Below, in pieces: positions 1 through 6,976 of a stretch of DNA of 17,308 nt. Origin of the DNA: Aliterella sp. RAGGC_92 (GTDB taxonomy: Bacteria; Cyanobacteriota; Cyanobacteriia; Cyanobacteriales; Chroococcidiopsidaceae); assembly GCA_030826005.1 (NCBI GenBank), contig JAPJOW010000079.1, forward strand, positions 1 through 17,308. Reading direction: 5' to 3'. The translations under genes were made by a program, and so were the position numbers. The notes beneath the pieces are model-generated. The model was not told the DNA's origin and made no database searches. It saw only the letters and a list, made by a program, of their open reading frames with translations. Each line of letters starts with the position of its first letter. The first letter of the stretch is position 1.

Positions 1-1862
1 ACTAATTGCCGTACTGTCGCCGCCGATACTGGATCGATGGCGTACTTAGGAACTTGGCTCGCGTCAGCATAAATAGTTAGAGCATTAGGGTTATCTGAGC
101 GCAAACTTAAGCCATTAGCCAAAGAAACTAAAGATTGTACCCTAGGAATTGCTTGCTGTGGTTGAAATAACCCGCCGGGATATCCTGCAACAAAACCGCC
201 CCTGTAAGCTGTTTGAATTGCCCCGTAAGCCCAAAAGCTTGACTTGACATCTTTAAATTCTTGCCCCGCTCTTTGTGATGGTGGCGCAAAAGCTTTACTA
301 ATAATAGTGGCAAACTGCGCGCGGGTTACGGGGTCAGTAGGCTTAAAAGAGCCATCAGGAAAACCAGCAATTACATCTTTAGCAATCAAAGCCTCAATAT
401 AAGGCTGCGCCCAGTAGCCCTGAATATCGCGAAATGTACCTTGTCTAATTGCTGGACGATTAATAGTCGCCGCAACAAACGTGACATTACCAGAAATTTT
501 CTCTTGCTCGATGTCATTACCTACTGCCGTTACTACATTACTGCGGGTTGAATTGTAAACATCGTAACGAGTATTGTTGCGAATGAGATTATTACCCGGA
601 TTTTCTGCCGTACCTAAATCCGGCAGGGCGCTGGCAGTAATTACGACCCCATCTTGTTTGCTATTTTCAATGAAATTGCCGCGTAACGTAGGACGAGCAG
701 AATCAGAAATAAACAATCCGGCTCGATTTTGGTACAGTTGGTTATTGGAAATTTCTGGCGTAGAGCTACCACCCACAGCTAAACCAAAACCAGTATCCAA
801 AAATAAATTATTGCGAATTTGACCGCTCGCCGTTCGCGCTACAGAGATACCATTCCCGCTATTTTGCGTAAAGACATTATTTTCTACAGTGGGGTTAGCA
901 TTGCCTGTCAGAAAAATACCATCGCGGTTATTAATTGTAAAAGTATTATTTTTGACGGTGGGATTAGCAGACTCAATCCACAATCCCGTACCCCGACTGC
1001 TAGGATTAGCGATCGTAACTCCACTAACCGTACTACCAGATTCAGCGCGAATTGCGACATTTTGACGGGCAAAAGTAGGGCTAACGTAATTACCGCTACC
1101 AATAATTACTCTAGTTTGACCTTTCGTCGATTCATCGCCAATCAAGGTTACGCCAGACTTAATAGTTAGAGGAAAAACTTCGCCAGTCGTCGCGCTATAA
1201 ATCCCTGGTGCTAGTTGAATTACTGCTCCTGATTGCGCTTGATCGAGAGCCGTAGAAATTGTCTTGTAAGGCGCTTGAGCGCTTCCCGTTCCATTAGGTG
1301 TCCCATTTACCGGATCTACATAAATAACCGCTCCGCTTGTAGGAGTTGGGGTAGTAGGGGTAGTAGGGGTAGTTGTAGGGGTTGGAGTAGTTCTAGGCGT
1401 GGGGGTTGGCGTGGGTGTAGCCGTAGGTACAACCGTAGGCGTTGGTGTGGGGGTTGGCGTGGGTGTAGCCGTAGGTGTTGGTGAGCTTGTAGGTGATGGC
1501 GATGGTGTAGCGGTCGGAACAACTACAGGAGTGGGTGATGGCGAGGGGGTAGAAGTGGGTACAACTACAGGAGTGGGGGTTGGCGTGGGTGTAGCCGTCG
1601 GAACAACTACAGGCGTTGGCGTGGTTGTAGGTGAGGGGGTGGAAGTGGGTACAACTACAGGCGTTGGCGTGGTTGTAGGTGAGGGCGTGGTTGTAGGTAC
1701 AGTGGGGACAACAACCTGAGCAAGAGGAGACGCGATCGCATTATTTTTAAGTAATATTGCGCCACTACCAACAAGCAAGGTTGCTGTTATTATCGCTCGT
1801 AAAGATAAGCTATTAGTGTTAAAAGTCTTCGATTGACGGATATTAAAACCCTGTTTAGGCAT
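1..1862 (-). CDS. Secreted DUF1565-like beta-helix protein with Pro/Thr linker and C-terminal SLH domains (partial)
   Basis: Reading the minus strand from ATG at 1862 gives 620 open codons that run off the left edge, so the C-terminus is missing. Residues 1 to about 45 look like a signal peptide: a basic start, a hydrophobic core (AIITATLLVGSGAILL) and an AIA-S cleavage-like site. Residues about 50-176 are almost purely Pro, Thr, Ser and Val in repeats built on VVVPT(S/A)TP. Residues about 178-465 start with YVDPVNGT and then repeat short Asn-rich turns (NPTVKNN, NPTVENN, PEISNN), as in right-handed parallel beta-helix proteins of the DUF1565/pectate-lyase-like kind. Two SLH domains follow (about 477-525 and 536-585), with the start of a third. 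SLH domains anchor proteins to the cell-wall layer, so I infer a surface or periplasmic protein that may bind polysaccharide. Its ligand cannot be told from sequence. It is divergent from the DUF1400 gene. Confidence 0.85.
   Translation of the reverse strand, partial: MPKQGFNIRQSKTFNTNSLSLRAIITATLLVGSGAILLKNNAIASPLAQVVVPTVPTTTPSPTTTPTPVVVPTSTPSPTTTPTPVVVPTATPTPTPTPVVVPTSTPSPSPTPVVVPTATPSPSPTSSPTPTATPTPTPTPTPTVVPTATPTPTPTPRTTPTPTTTPTTPTTPTPTSGAVIYVDPVNGTPNGTGSAQAPYKTISTALDQAQSGAVIQLAPGIYSATTGEVFPLTIKSGVTLIGDESTKGQTRVIIGSGNYVSPTFARQNVAIRAESGSTVSGVTIANPSSRGTGLWIESANPTVKNNTFTINNRDGIFLTGNANPTVENNVFTQNSGNGISVARTASGQIRNNLFLDTGFGLAVGGSSTPEISNNQLYQNRAGLFISDSARPTLRGNFIENSKQDGVVITASALPDLGTAENPGNNLIRNNTRYDVYNSTRSNVVTAVGNDIEQEKISGNVTFVAATINRPAIRQGTFRDIQGYWAQPYIEALIAKDVIAGFPDGSFKPTDPVTRAQFATIISKAFAPPSQRAGQEFKDVKSSFWAYGAIQTAYRGGFVAGYPGGLFQPQQAIPRVQSLVSLANGLSLRSDNPNALTIYADASQVPKYAIDPVSAATVRQL
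1335..1709 (-). repeat. Low-complexity tandem repeat encoding the Pro/Thr linker
   Basis: About 375 bases of GT-rich (plus strand) imperfect repeats lie inside the beta-helix gene. On the coding strand the units are variations on GTAGTTGTACCCACT followed by runs of CCN/ACN codons, giving five VVVPT blocks and one VVPT block separated by (T/S)P stretches of uneven length. No stop interrupts the coding frame, so the repeats are kept in phase with it. Such tracts tend to change length by slippage, and the linker probably varies between close strains. Confidence 0.85.
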
Positions 1863-2174
1863 TGTGCTTGCTAATATTAATGTCTTGAATTACGTTACGT
1901 TGATTCGGTAAAAACGCAAAAACTTTTTACTTTTCTTTAACAAAAAAAGCTACCGAATTTAGAGTATTGCAGTAAAAGCCCATGACCAAGCTACTTAAGG
2001 TAGAGTTCCCATAATTTACTCAAAACAAATGCCGTAACAACCCTAAGTTAAGGTATAAAAACAAACATATATATTTAGATAACAACTACAGTTTTATTTA
2101 TGGCTTAAGTTCGATGGTGCAACTAATAGTTAACAAGTATCGTCGATCGAATACTGTGTTAAGTCTATTTAAAA
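1863..2174. other. Divergent intergenic region between the beta-helix/SLH gene and the DUF1400 gene
   Basis: This 312-base AT-rich spacer must hold the promoters of both divergent genes. No RNA gene is evident. The one structured spot is an operator-like inverted repeat, AGTAT-N10-ATACT at 2136-2155, listed separately. I could not assign convincing -35/-10 pairs. Confidence 0.5.
2136..2155. promoter_or_regulatory. Operator-like inverted repeat upstream of the DUF1400 gene
   Basis: AGTAT (2136-2140) and ATACT (2151-2155) are perfect inverted arms around a 10-base core that contains the palindrome TCGATCGA. The site ends 19 bases before the ATG at 2175, where a bound repressor or an mRNA hairpin would affect expression. 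The arms are short, so chance is possible. Confidence 0.3.
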
Positions 2175-2732
2175 ATGTCATTACTCCGTCAAAGTCTATT
2201 GCTATCAATAGTTGTTACGTTTTTTCTATCCAACGGTAGTGCTTTTGCAGCCGAAAGCGTGTTACTAAAATACCGCATTTTTCGCGAATCAGTCTCTGTT
2301 AAAGAGCTAACAAATTTTGCTCAAACTGGTGAATTGTCTACACCGTTGCGAGTCAATTTAGCATTGGCAAAGCAAGATCCCAAACTAATTCGCCAATACT
2401 TAACCGAGTCTGTAACAGTTAATCCATTATTGTTGGATCGAGTATTAAATAGTCCCCTGGGAAATGTTATTCTCGACCAACTTAGCGAAGCAATACACAC
2501 ACCCTCGCGCAAAGCCGATCGCCAAGCATTAAGAGCAGCATTGACTTTATCGGCAAGTAGAGATTCTTTCGGGAGTGGCGCTAAAAGTAATGAGATTAGC
2601 CTGATCGAGATAATTCAAAATTATCCTACCCCAGAAGTTGAAGTCGAAGGAGAAGTTTTAGAGCGTGCTTATCGCCAATTGCGTCAGTTAGAAGGCAATT
2701 TACAAGATTTACTCTTAAAGATTCCTTTTTAA
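2175..2732 (+). CDS. Exported protein consisting of a DUF1400-type domain only
   Basis: This 185-residue protein starts with a clear signal peptide (basic MSLLRQ, hydrophobic LLLSIVVTFFL, SAFA-A cleavage-like site at about residue 25). The mature start resembles the DUF1400 family of cyanobacteria: AESVLLKYRIF, then SVKELTNFAQTGE, then a helix-rich stretch with VNPLLLDRVLNSPLG and a late ALTLSAS segment. In that family the domain usually sits in front of an alpha/beta hydrolase. Here the protein stops soon after the domain, and no GxSxG motif or hydrolase follows in any nearby frame, so it is either a natural single-domain form or a truncated relative. The protein should be periplasmic or lipid-facing. 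Function is unknown, and the family call rests on recalled motifs. Confidence 0.8.
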   Translation: MSLLRQSLLLSIVVTFFLSNGSAFAAESVLLKYRIFRESVSVKELTNFAQTGELSTPLRVNLALAKQDPKLIRQYLTESVTVNPLLLDRVLNSPLGNVILDQLSEAIHTPSRKADRQALRAALTLSASRDSFGSGAKSNEISLIEIIQNYPTPEVEVEGEVLERAYRQLRQLEGNLQDLLLKIPF

Positions 2733-2737
2733 GATGA

Positions 2738-2803
2738 GCGAAGTCAAGTTTTAACCAGGCGGGAATCGTGCAATAATAATCGGTCTGTAACACCTGACTT
2801 CGC
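2738..2803 (+). promoter_or_regulatory. Inverted repeat spanning the gap before the 353-residue protein
   Basis: GCGAAGTCA (2738-2746) and TGACTTCGC (2795-2803) are a perfect 9-base inverted pair, with partial matching extending outward (AAG at 2731-2733 against CTT at 2806-2808). The distal arm ends 8 bases before ATG 2812, and no Shine-Dalgarno sequence is visible there. It could be a terminator-like fold after the DUF1400 gene or a structure that hides the next start. The 48-base loop weakens the case. Confidence 0.35.
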
Positions 2804-2811
2804 CTTCTTTT

Positions 2812-3873
2812 ATGGTTTCATCACCCCAAACCCCCACCGAACTTGCTGCGGTACTATCTGAACCAGTGGATCTATCTTTTCAGTTGCCCGATCCAGAAGA
2901 TGAAGCGATTCCCGAATTAGACTTTCAGCAGCAAATTGATACCGCTTGGCAAGTGTGCGATCGCTTTGATTTGCAAACAGAGATTTGGCGGGGGCGGATT
3001 CTACGAGCAGTACGCGATCGCGAAAAAAAGCACGGCGATGCTCGTGGTAGCGGCTTTTTGGACTGGCTTAAAGCCAGAGAAATTAGCAAAAGTCAAGCTT
3101 ACGCAATCATCGCCTTAGCCAACAGTGCCGATACCTTAATGGCAGAAGGACAACTAGATCCAGCCGCAGTGAGGTGTTTTAGCAAACGCGCCTTTATGGA
3201 GACAGCAAAAGCCGATCCAGAAGTACAGCAGTTAGTTACCGACGCAGCTAAAAATGGCGATCGCATTACCCGCCGCGAAGTGCGACAAATTGCCGATGAA
3301 TGGACGGCGATGACTTCCGATTTAGTCCCCGATAGCGTCAAAGAAAAGGTTAACGATCGCACTATTGCCAGTCGCTATCTACCGCCTTTAGTTAGAGAAA
3401 TAGAAAAGTTACCAGAATCCCATCAAACAATTTTGCGTCAAGAAGTCGCCCGCAATCCCGATGTAGATACCCTCAAACAAGTCACTTCTGAAGCTAGATA
3501 CTTAGCAAAATACCTCGATGCCGCAACTAGCGTTCAAGTGTTTGATGACGGTGCGGTGGACTTGGAAAAGGCTTTAGAAGAAGCTTTAAGACTAGGCTGT
3601 ATCAATACGGCGGCGGATTTGGTTAACCAAGCATCGCAGTTAGAACAAACGATCGCCAAACTCTACACTACCTGGAAGCGGGTTGGTAGCTTATCCGACA
3701 GGTTGTATGTAGATACGGGCGCAAGTACGCCCAATTTACGCAGTCTGTTAACTTGCCTTGAGCAACTAACAGGAGAAATAATGGAAATTCAAATAGGGGA
3801 AAATAGCGCAAGCGCGCACGCAGGGCTTCGCAATATTCGCCTGCAAATTCAAGAAAACACCACCGAATCTTAG
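2812..3873 (+). CDS. Conserved-type protein of unknown function with a DUF3102/ParB-like helical segment
   Basis: This acidic 353-residue soluble protein has no signal peptide or membrane segment. The first 40 residues are Pro/Glu/Asp-rich and probably disordered. Residues about 57-105 follow a pattern seen in DUF3102-type proteins: a helix with GRILRAVRDREKKHG, then FLDWLKAREISKSQAYAIIAL, which reads like a helix-turn-helix. Residues 105-165 (SADTLMAEGQLD, then ITRREVRQIADEW) resemble the helical region of ParB/KorB-like DNA-binding proteins, with ITRREV typical of the second helix pair. The C-terminal half is helical, probably coiled coil (VDLEKALEEALRLG, about 250-290). There is no nuclease or ATPase motif and no parA neighbour, so it is not a partition ParB. 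A DNA-binding or regulatory role is inference. HIP1 sites at 2957, 3014 and 3257 suggest a long-resident gene. Confidence 0.75.
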   Translation: MVSSPQTPTELAAVLSEPVDLSFQLPDPEDEAIPELDFQQQIDTAWQVCDRFDLQTEIWRGRILRAVRDREKKHGDARGSGFLDWLKAREISKSQAYAIIALANSADTLMAEGQLDPAAVRCFSKRAFMETAKADPEVQQLVTDAAKNGDRITRREVRQIADEWTAMTSDLVPDSVKEKVNDRTIASRYLPPLVREIEKLPESHQTILRQEVARNPDVDTLKQVTSEARYLAKYLDAATSVQVFDDGAVDLEKALEEALRLGCINTAADLVNQASQLEQTIAKLYTTWKRVGSLSDRLYVDTGASTPNLRSLLTCLEQLTGEIMEIQIGENSASAHAGLRNIRLQIQENTTES

Positions 3874-4076
3874 CTACCTGCGCCACTTTTTATAAGATCG
3901 CAACCCAAGGTATAAAAAAACAACAATCAAATCTATCCCCAGCTTTTGCATACTTCAGTAGACTTCTATCAAAAGTTGGCAATACTACAAAAATTGACAA
4001 TCCAATCTTTTTCTCTCAAACTCCTCCTTGTCCCCTTGTCCCCCTATCTATCAAACTACAAACTTAAAACAAATCT

Positions 4077-4910
4077 CTAGTTTTTAATCCCCGTAGCCGC
4101 AATACCGCGAATAAACTGACGCTGCCCGACGAGAAATAATAAAATTACGGGTATAGTCGCGATCGTAACGGCTGCCATTAATAAAGGCCAATTATTAGTA
4201 AATTGCTCTTGAAACTCTGCTAAAGCAAGTTGTACAGTCCTTAATTGCGGCTTAGTTGTAAAAACCAAGGGCTTAAATAAATCGTTCCATTCGCCAATAA
4301 ACGTAAACAAAAACAGCGTCACCAAAGCTGGACGCGATAGGGGTAACATAACTCGCCATAATATTTGAGCGCGATTAGCACCATCTATAGCCGCCGCTTC
4401 TTCTAACTCTACGGGTATAGTTTGAAAATACTGCCGCATTAAAAAAATGCCAAAACCGCTTACCGCCGTAGGCAAAATTAGCGCTCCATAAGTATTAATT
4501 AAGTGTCCCCACTTCAAGACTAAAAATATCGGAATTACTAATAACTGAAACGGAATTACCAATGTAGCAAGTATAATCAGTAGCAGAGCTTGCCGTCCGC
4601 GAAATTTTAACCGTGCTAGAGCATAGCCTGCTAAAGCGGAAGTGATTATTTGCAAGCCTGTAACTGCTAATGCTACTAAAGTAGAATTAACAAAAGCTAA
4701 AAGGAACTCCCCGCGTTGCCAAGCGTCTCTATAGTTAACGAAAGTCCAACTTATACTGGCAGATTTACCTAGGACATTGGAGGGCGTAAAAGATGTAAGG
4801 AAAACAACGCCTAGCGGTAACAATACAAAGAATGCTCCTAGGATAAGTAAAAATGAACTTAAAGATGCTAAAACGCTCTCTAATACAGGCTTTTTACTAT
4901 CGTTATCCAT
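4077..4910 (-). CDS. Carbohydrate-type ABC transporter permease (MalG family), orphan
   Basis: This 277-residue inner-membrane protein has six likely membrane helices (about 17-40, 72-97, 108-131, 139-160, 190-212 and 243-263). Between the fourth and fifth helices is the EAA loop, EEAAAIDGANRAQILWRVML (about 170-189), where the transporter ATPase docks. Spacing and sequence fit the MalG/UgpE/GgtD class of permeases for sugars or sugar-like osmolytes. Such permeases normally pair with a MalF-type partner, a binding protein and an ATPase; none is in this window, and the gene stands alone, convergent with the 353-residue gene. Orphan permeases with a remote ATPase are common in cyanobacteria. 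Substrate cannot be assigned. ATG at 4910 is the first in-frame start and leaves a normal family length. Confidence 0.9.
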   Translation of the reverse strand: MDNDSKKPVLESVLASLSSFLLILGAFFVLLPLGVVFLTSFTPSNVLGKSASISWTFVNYRDAWQRGEFLLAFVNSTLVALAVTGLQIITSALAGYALARLKFRGRQALLLIILATLVIPFQLLVIPIFLVLKWGHLINTYGALILPTAVSGFGIFLMRQYFQTIPVELEEAAAIDGANRAQILWRVMLPLSRPALVTLFLFTFIGEWNDLFKPLVFTTKPQLRTVQLALAEFQEQFTNNWPLLMAAVTIATIPVILLFLVGQRQFIRGIAATGIKN

Positions 4911-5015
4911 CAGTTTTTATTTAACTAAAGGTTTTATTGTGGTATAAAGCGCGATCGCTTCCCCTAGGACGTTAATATTTAACATAGTGCCTTGTTTAAG
5001 TTAAATTAACCACAG

Positions 5016-5045
5016 TGACTCTCACCCATAATTAAGTAAGAGTCA
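5016..5045. promoter_or_regulatory. Inverted repeat upstream of ado
   Basis: TGACTCTCAC (5016-5025) and GTAAGAGTCA (5036-5045) pair at nine of ten positions around a 10-base spacer. It ends 50 bases before the ado ATG, so it lies in the promoter or 5' leader. It may be an operator for a dimeric regulator or a leader hairpin. No T-run follows, so a terminator is less likely. Confidence 0.45.
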
Positions 5046-5095
5046 TAGCAATAATGCTGTCCACCAATTCACGTTAAATAGGAGTGAATAGACCT

Positions 5096-5791
5096 ATGCA
5101 GCAACTTGCTGCCAGCTTTGAACTAGATTTTCAGAGCGAAGTCTATAAGGATGCTTATAGCCGCGTCAACGCCATTGTAATTGAAGGGGAACAAGAAGCC
5201 CACGAAAATTACCTTACTCTTACGCAAATGCTACCGGAACATCAAGAAGACTTAATTCGTTTGTCTAAGATGGAAAGCCGCCACAAAAAAGGCTTTGAAG
5301 CTTGCGGTCGCAACTTAAAGGTAACGCCAGATTTGCCTTTTGCCAAAGAGTTTTTTGCCCCCCTGCATCAAAACTTCCAAGATGCAGCCAAAGAAGGACG
5401 AGTAGTTACTTGTTTGTTAATTCAATCATTAATTATTGAATGTTTTGCGATCGCTGCCTACAACATCTATATTCCCGTCGCTGATGATTTTGCCCGCAAA
5501 ATTACCGAAGGCGTAGTCAAAGATGAATACAGCCATCTCAACTTTGGCGAAGTTTGGCTCAAAAACAACTTTGAAAGCGCCAAAGCTGAACTTGAGCAAG
5601 CCAACCGCCAAAACCTACCTATAGTTTGGCAAATGCTCAATCAAGTAGCCGAGGATGCCCAAGTTCTCGCTATGGAAAAAGAAGCTTTGGTTGAAGACTT
5701 CATGATTCAGTACGGTGAAGCTCTAAGTAATATAGGCTTTACTACCCGCGACATCATGAGAATGTCAGCTTATGGCTTAAGTGCAGCTTAA
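5096..5791 (+). CDS. ado: Aldehyde-deformylating oxygenase (cyanobacterial alkane synthase)
   Basis: ADO converts a long-chain fatty aldehyde to an alkane one carbon shorter plus formate, using O2 and an external reductant, on a ferritin-like four-helix di-iron fold. From ATG 5096 the protein has 231 residues, the family's usual length, and its first residues (MQQL) match the N-terminus I recall from Nostoc. A GTG at 5084 in the same frame would add four residues, but it overlaps the ribosome binding site AGGAG (5080-5084), which is placed 11 bases before 5096. All six iron ligands are present: E32, E60, H63, E115, E144 and H147. Recognisable stretches include NAIVIEGEQEAHENY, AAYNIYIPVADDFARK and VEDFMIQYGEALSN. 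Its partner aar follows after 119 bases. The upstream inverted repeat and a hairpin in the ado-aar gap suggest regulation on its own. Confidence 0.97.
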   Translation: MQQLAASFELDFQSEVYKDAYSRVNAIVIEGEQEAHENYLTLTQMLPEHQEDLIRLSKMESRHKKGFEACGRNLKVTPDLPFAKEFFAPLHQNFQDAAKEGRVVTCLLIQSLIIECFAIAAYNIYIPVADDFARKITEGVVKDEYSHLNFGEVWLKNNFESAKAELEQANRQNLPIVWQMLNQVAEDAQVLAMEKEALVEDFMIQYGEALSNIGFTTRDIMRMSAYGLSAA

Positions 5792-5799
5792 ACAATTTG

Positions 5800-5820
5800 G
5801 GGGCAATTGTCTATTGCCCC
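5800..5820 (+). terminator. Hairpin between ado and aar
   Basis: GGGGCAAT (5800-5807) pairs perfectly with ATTGCCCC (5813-5820) over a 5-base loop, starting 9 bases after the ado stop. It is followed by AAAACGCC rather than T residues. It may act as a weak terminator or as a 3' stabiliser of the ado message, which would let ado and aar be made in different amounts. Confidence 0.55.
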
Positions 5821-5910
5821 AAAACGCCTTAAGTAACTGAATTGTTACGCTAAAAAATTTTATCCACTTACTCCAATTTGACCGGATTTATAGGTCTAAT
5901 AAAGCAATTC

Positions 5911-6933
5911 ATGTTTGGTCTAATCGGTCACCTTACCAGTTTGCAACACGCCCAGTCTGTAGCCAAAGAATTAGGCTACCCCGAATACGCCGATCAAGGG
6001 CTAGATTTTTGGTGCAGCGCTCCGCCTCAAATAGTCGATAATATTACCGTTACAAGTATCACCGGGCAAAAAATCGAAGGGCGGTATGTAGAATCGTGTT
6101 TCTTGCCCGAAATGCTGGCTCATCGCCGCATTAAAGCCGCTACGCGCAAAATTTTAAATGCGATGGCTCACGCCCAAAAGCACGGTATTGACATTACAGC
6201 CTTGGGCGGTTTTTCTTCAATTATTTTTGAGAACTTCAATTTACAAGAAAATAAGCAAGTCCGTAATATAAAACTAGAATTTGAACGTTTTACAACCGGA
6301 AATACTCACACAGCTTATATTCTCTGCCGTCAGGTGGAACAAGCTTCTAAACAATTAGGCATTGAATTATCTAAAGCCACCGTAGCAGTTTGCGGGGCAA
6401 CCGGAGACATTGGCAGCGCCGTTTGTCGCTGGTTGGAAAGCCGTACAGATGTTGCGGAATTGCTATTAATTGCCCGAAATCAAGAACGTTTGCAAGAACT
6501 GCAAGCCGAGCTAGGACGGGGTAAAATTATGGGTTTAGAGGAAGCTTTGCCCCAAGCAGATATTATTGTCTGGGTAGCTAGTATGCCTAAAGGTGTGGAA
6601 ATCGATCCAAAAGTTTTAAAACAACCATGTTTGCTAATTGATGGTGGCTATCCCAAAAACTTAGGCACCAAAATCCAACATCCCGGCATTCACGTACTTA
6701 ACGGCGGCATTGTCGAGCATTCCTTGGATATTGACTGGCGAATCATGCACATTGTCAATATGGATGTGCCAGCGCGTCAGCTATTTGCCTGTTTTGCTGA
6801 GTCGATGCTTTTAGAATTTGAAAAACTTCATACTAATTTTTCTTGGGGGCGCAACCAAATTACTGTGGCAAAAATGGATCAAATTGGTGCAGTCTCAATT
6901 AAGCATGGATTTCGACCGCTTTTAAGCTGTTAG
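5911..6933 (+). CDS. aar: Long-chain acyl-[acyl-carrier-protein] reductase
   Basis: AAR reduces fatty acyl-ACP (or acyl-CoA) to fatty aldehyde with NADPH, feeding ADO. ATG 5911 gives 340 residues starting MFGLIGHLTSLQHAQ, the conserved N-terminus and length of the family; the in-frame TTG at 5878 would add an 11-residue tail not seen in homologues I know. The nucleotide-binding loop is CGATGDIGSAV (161-171). The active-site cysteine that carries the acyl group is C294 in QLFACFAESM. Other landmarks are ESCFLPEMLA, HAQKHGIDITALGGF, EFERFTTGNTHTAY and the late NFSWGRNQIT. It lies 119 bases after ado and 43 bases before accA, so it may be cotranscribed with accA. No clear Shine-Dalgarno sequence precedes the ATG. 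Confidence 0.97.
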   Translation: MFGLIGHLTSLQHAQSVAKELGYPEYADQGLDFWCSAPPQIVDNITVTSITGQKIEGRYVESCFLPEMLAHRRIKAATRKILNAMAHAQKHGIDITALGGFSSIIFENFNLQENKQVRNIKLEFERFTTGNTHTAYILCRQVEQASKQLGIELSKATVAVCGATGDIGSAVCRWLESRTDVAELLLIARNQERLQELQAELGRGKIMGLEEALPQADIIVWVASMPKGVEIDPKVLKQPCLLIDGGYPKNLGTKIQHPGIHVLNGGIVEHSLDIDWRIMHIVNMDVPARQLFACFAESMLLEFEKLHTNFSWGRNQITVAKMDQIGAVSIKHGFRPLLSC

Positions 6934-6976
6934 CTAAAATACCTAAATCAAACCAAGAAAAACGCGATCGCACACT

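Noticed and set aside
1399..1719. Plus-strand frame with long runs of GVGVGVAVGTT
   Set aside because: It is the complementary strand of the Pro/Thr repeat. The minus frame runs open for 620 codons with a signal peptide and recognised domains.
2812..3873. Plasmid partition ParB
   Set aside because: There is no ParB nucleotide-binding domain, no parA and no parS-like cluster; only the helical part is similar.
3874..4076. A gene or RNA in the convergent gap
   Set aside because: Only short CTTGTCCCC direct repeats and AT-rich sequence are seen, with no strong structure.
5084..5095. GTG start for ado
   Set aside because: It overlaps the AGGAG ribosome binding site, and the length and N-terminus from ATG 5096 match the family.
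5878..5910. TTG start for aar
   Set aside because: It would add an 11-residue tail absent from known AAR; MFGLIGHL at 5911 is the conserved N-terminus.
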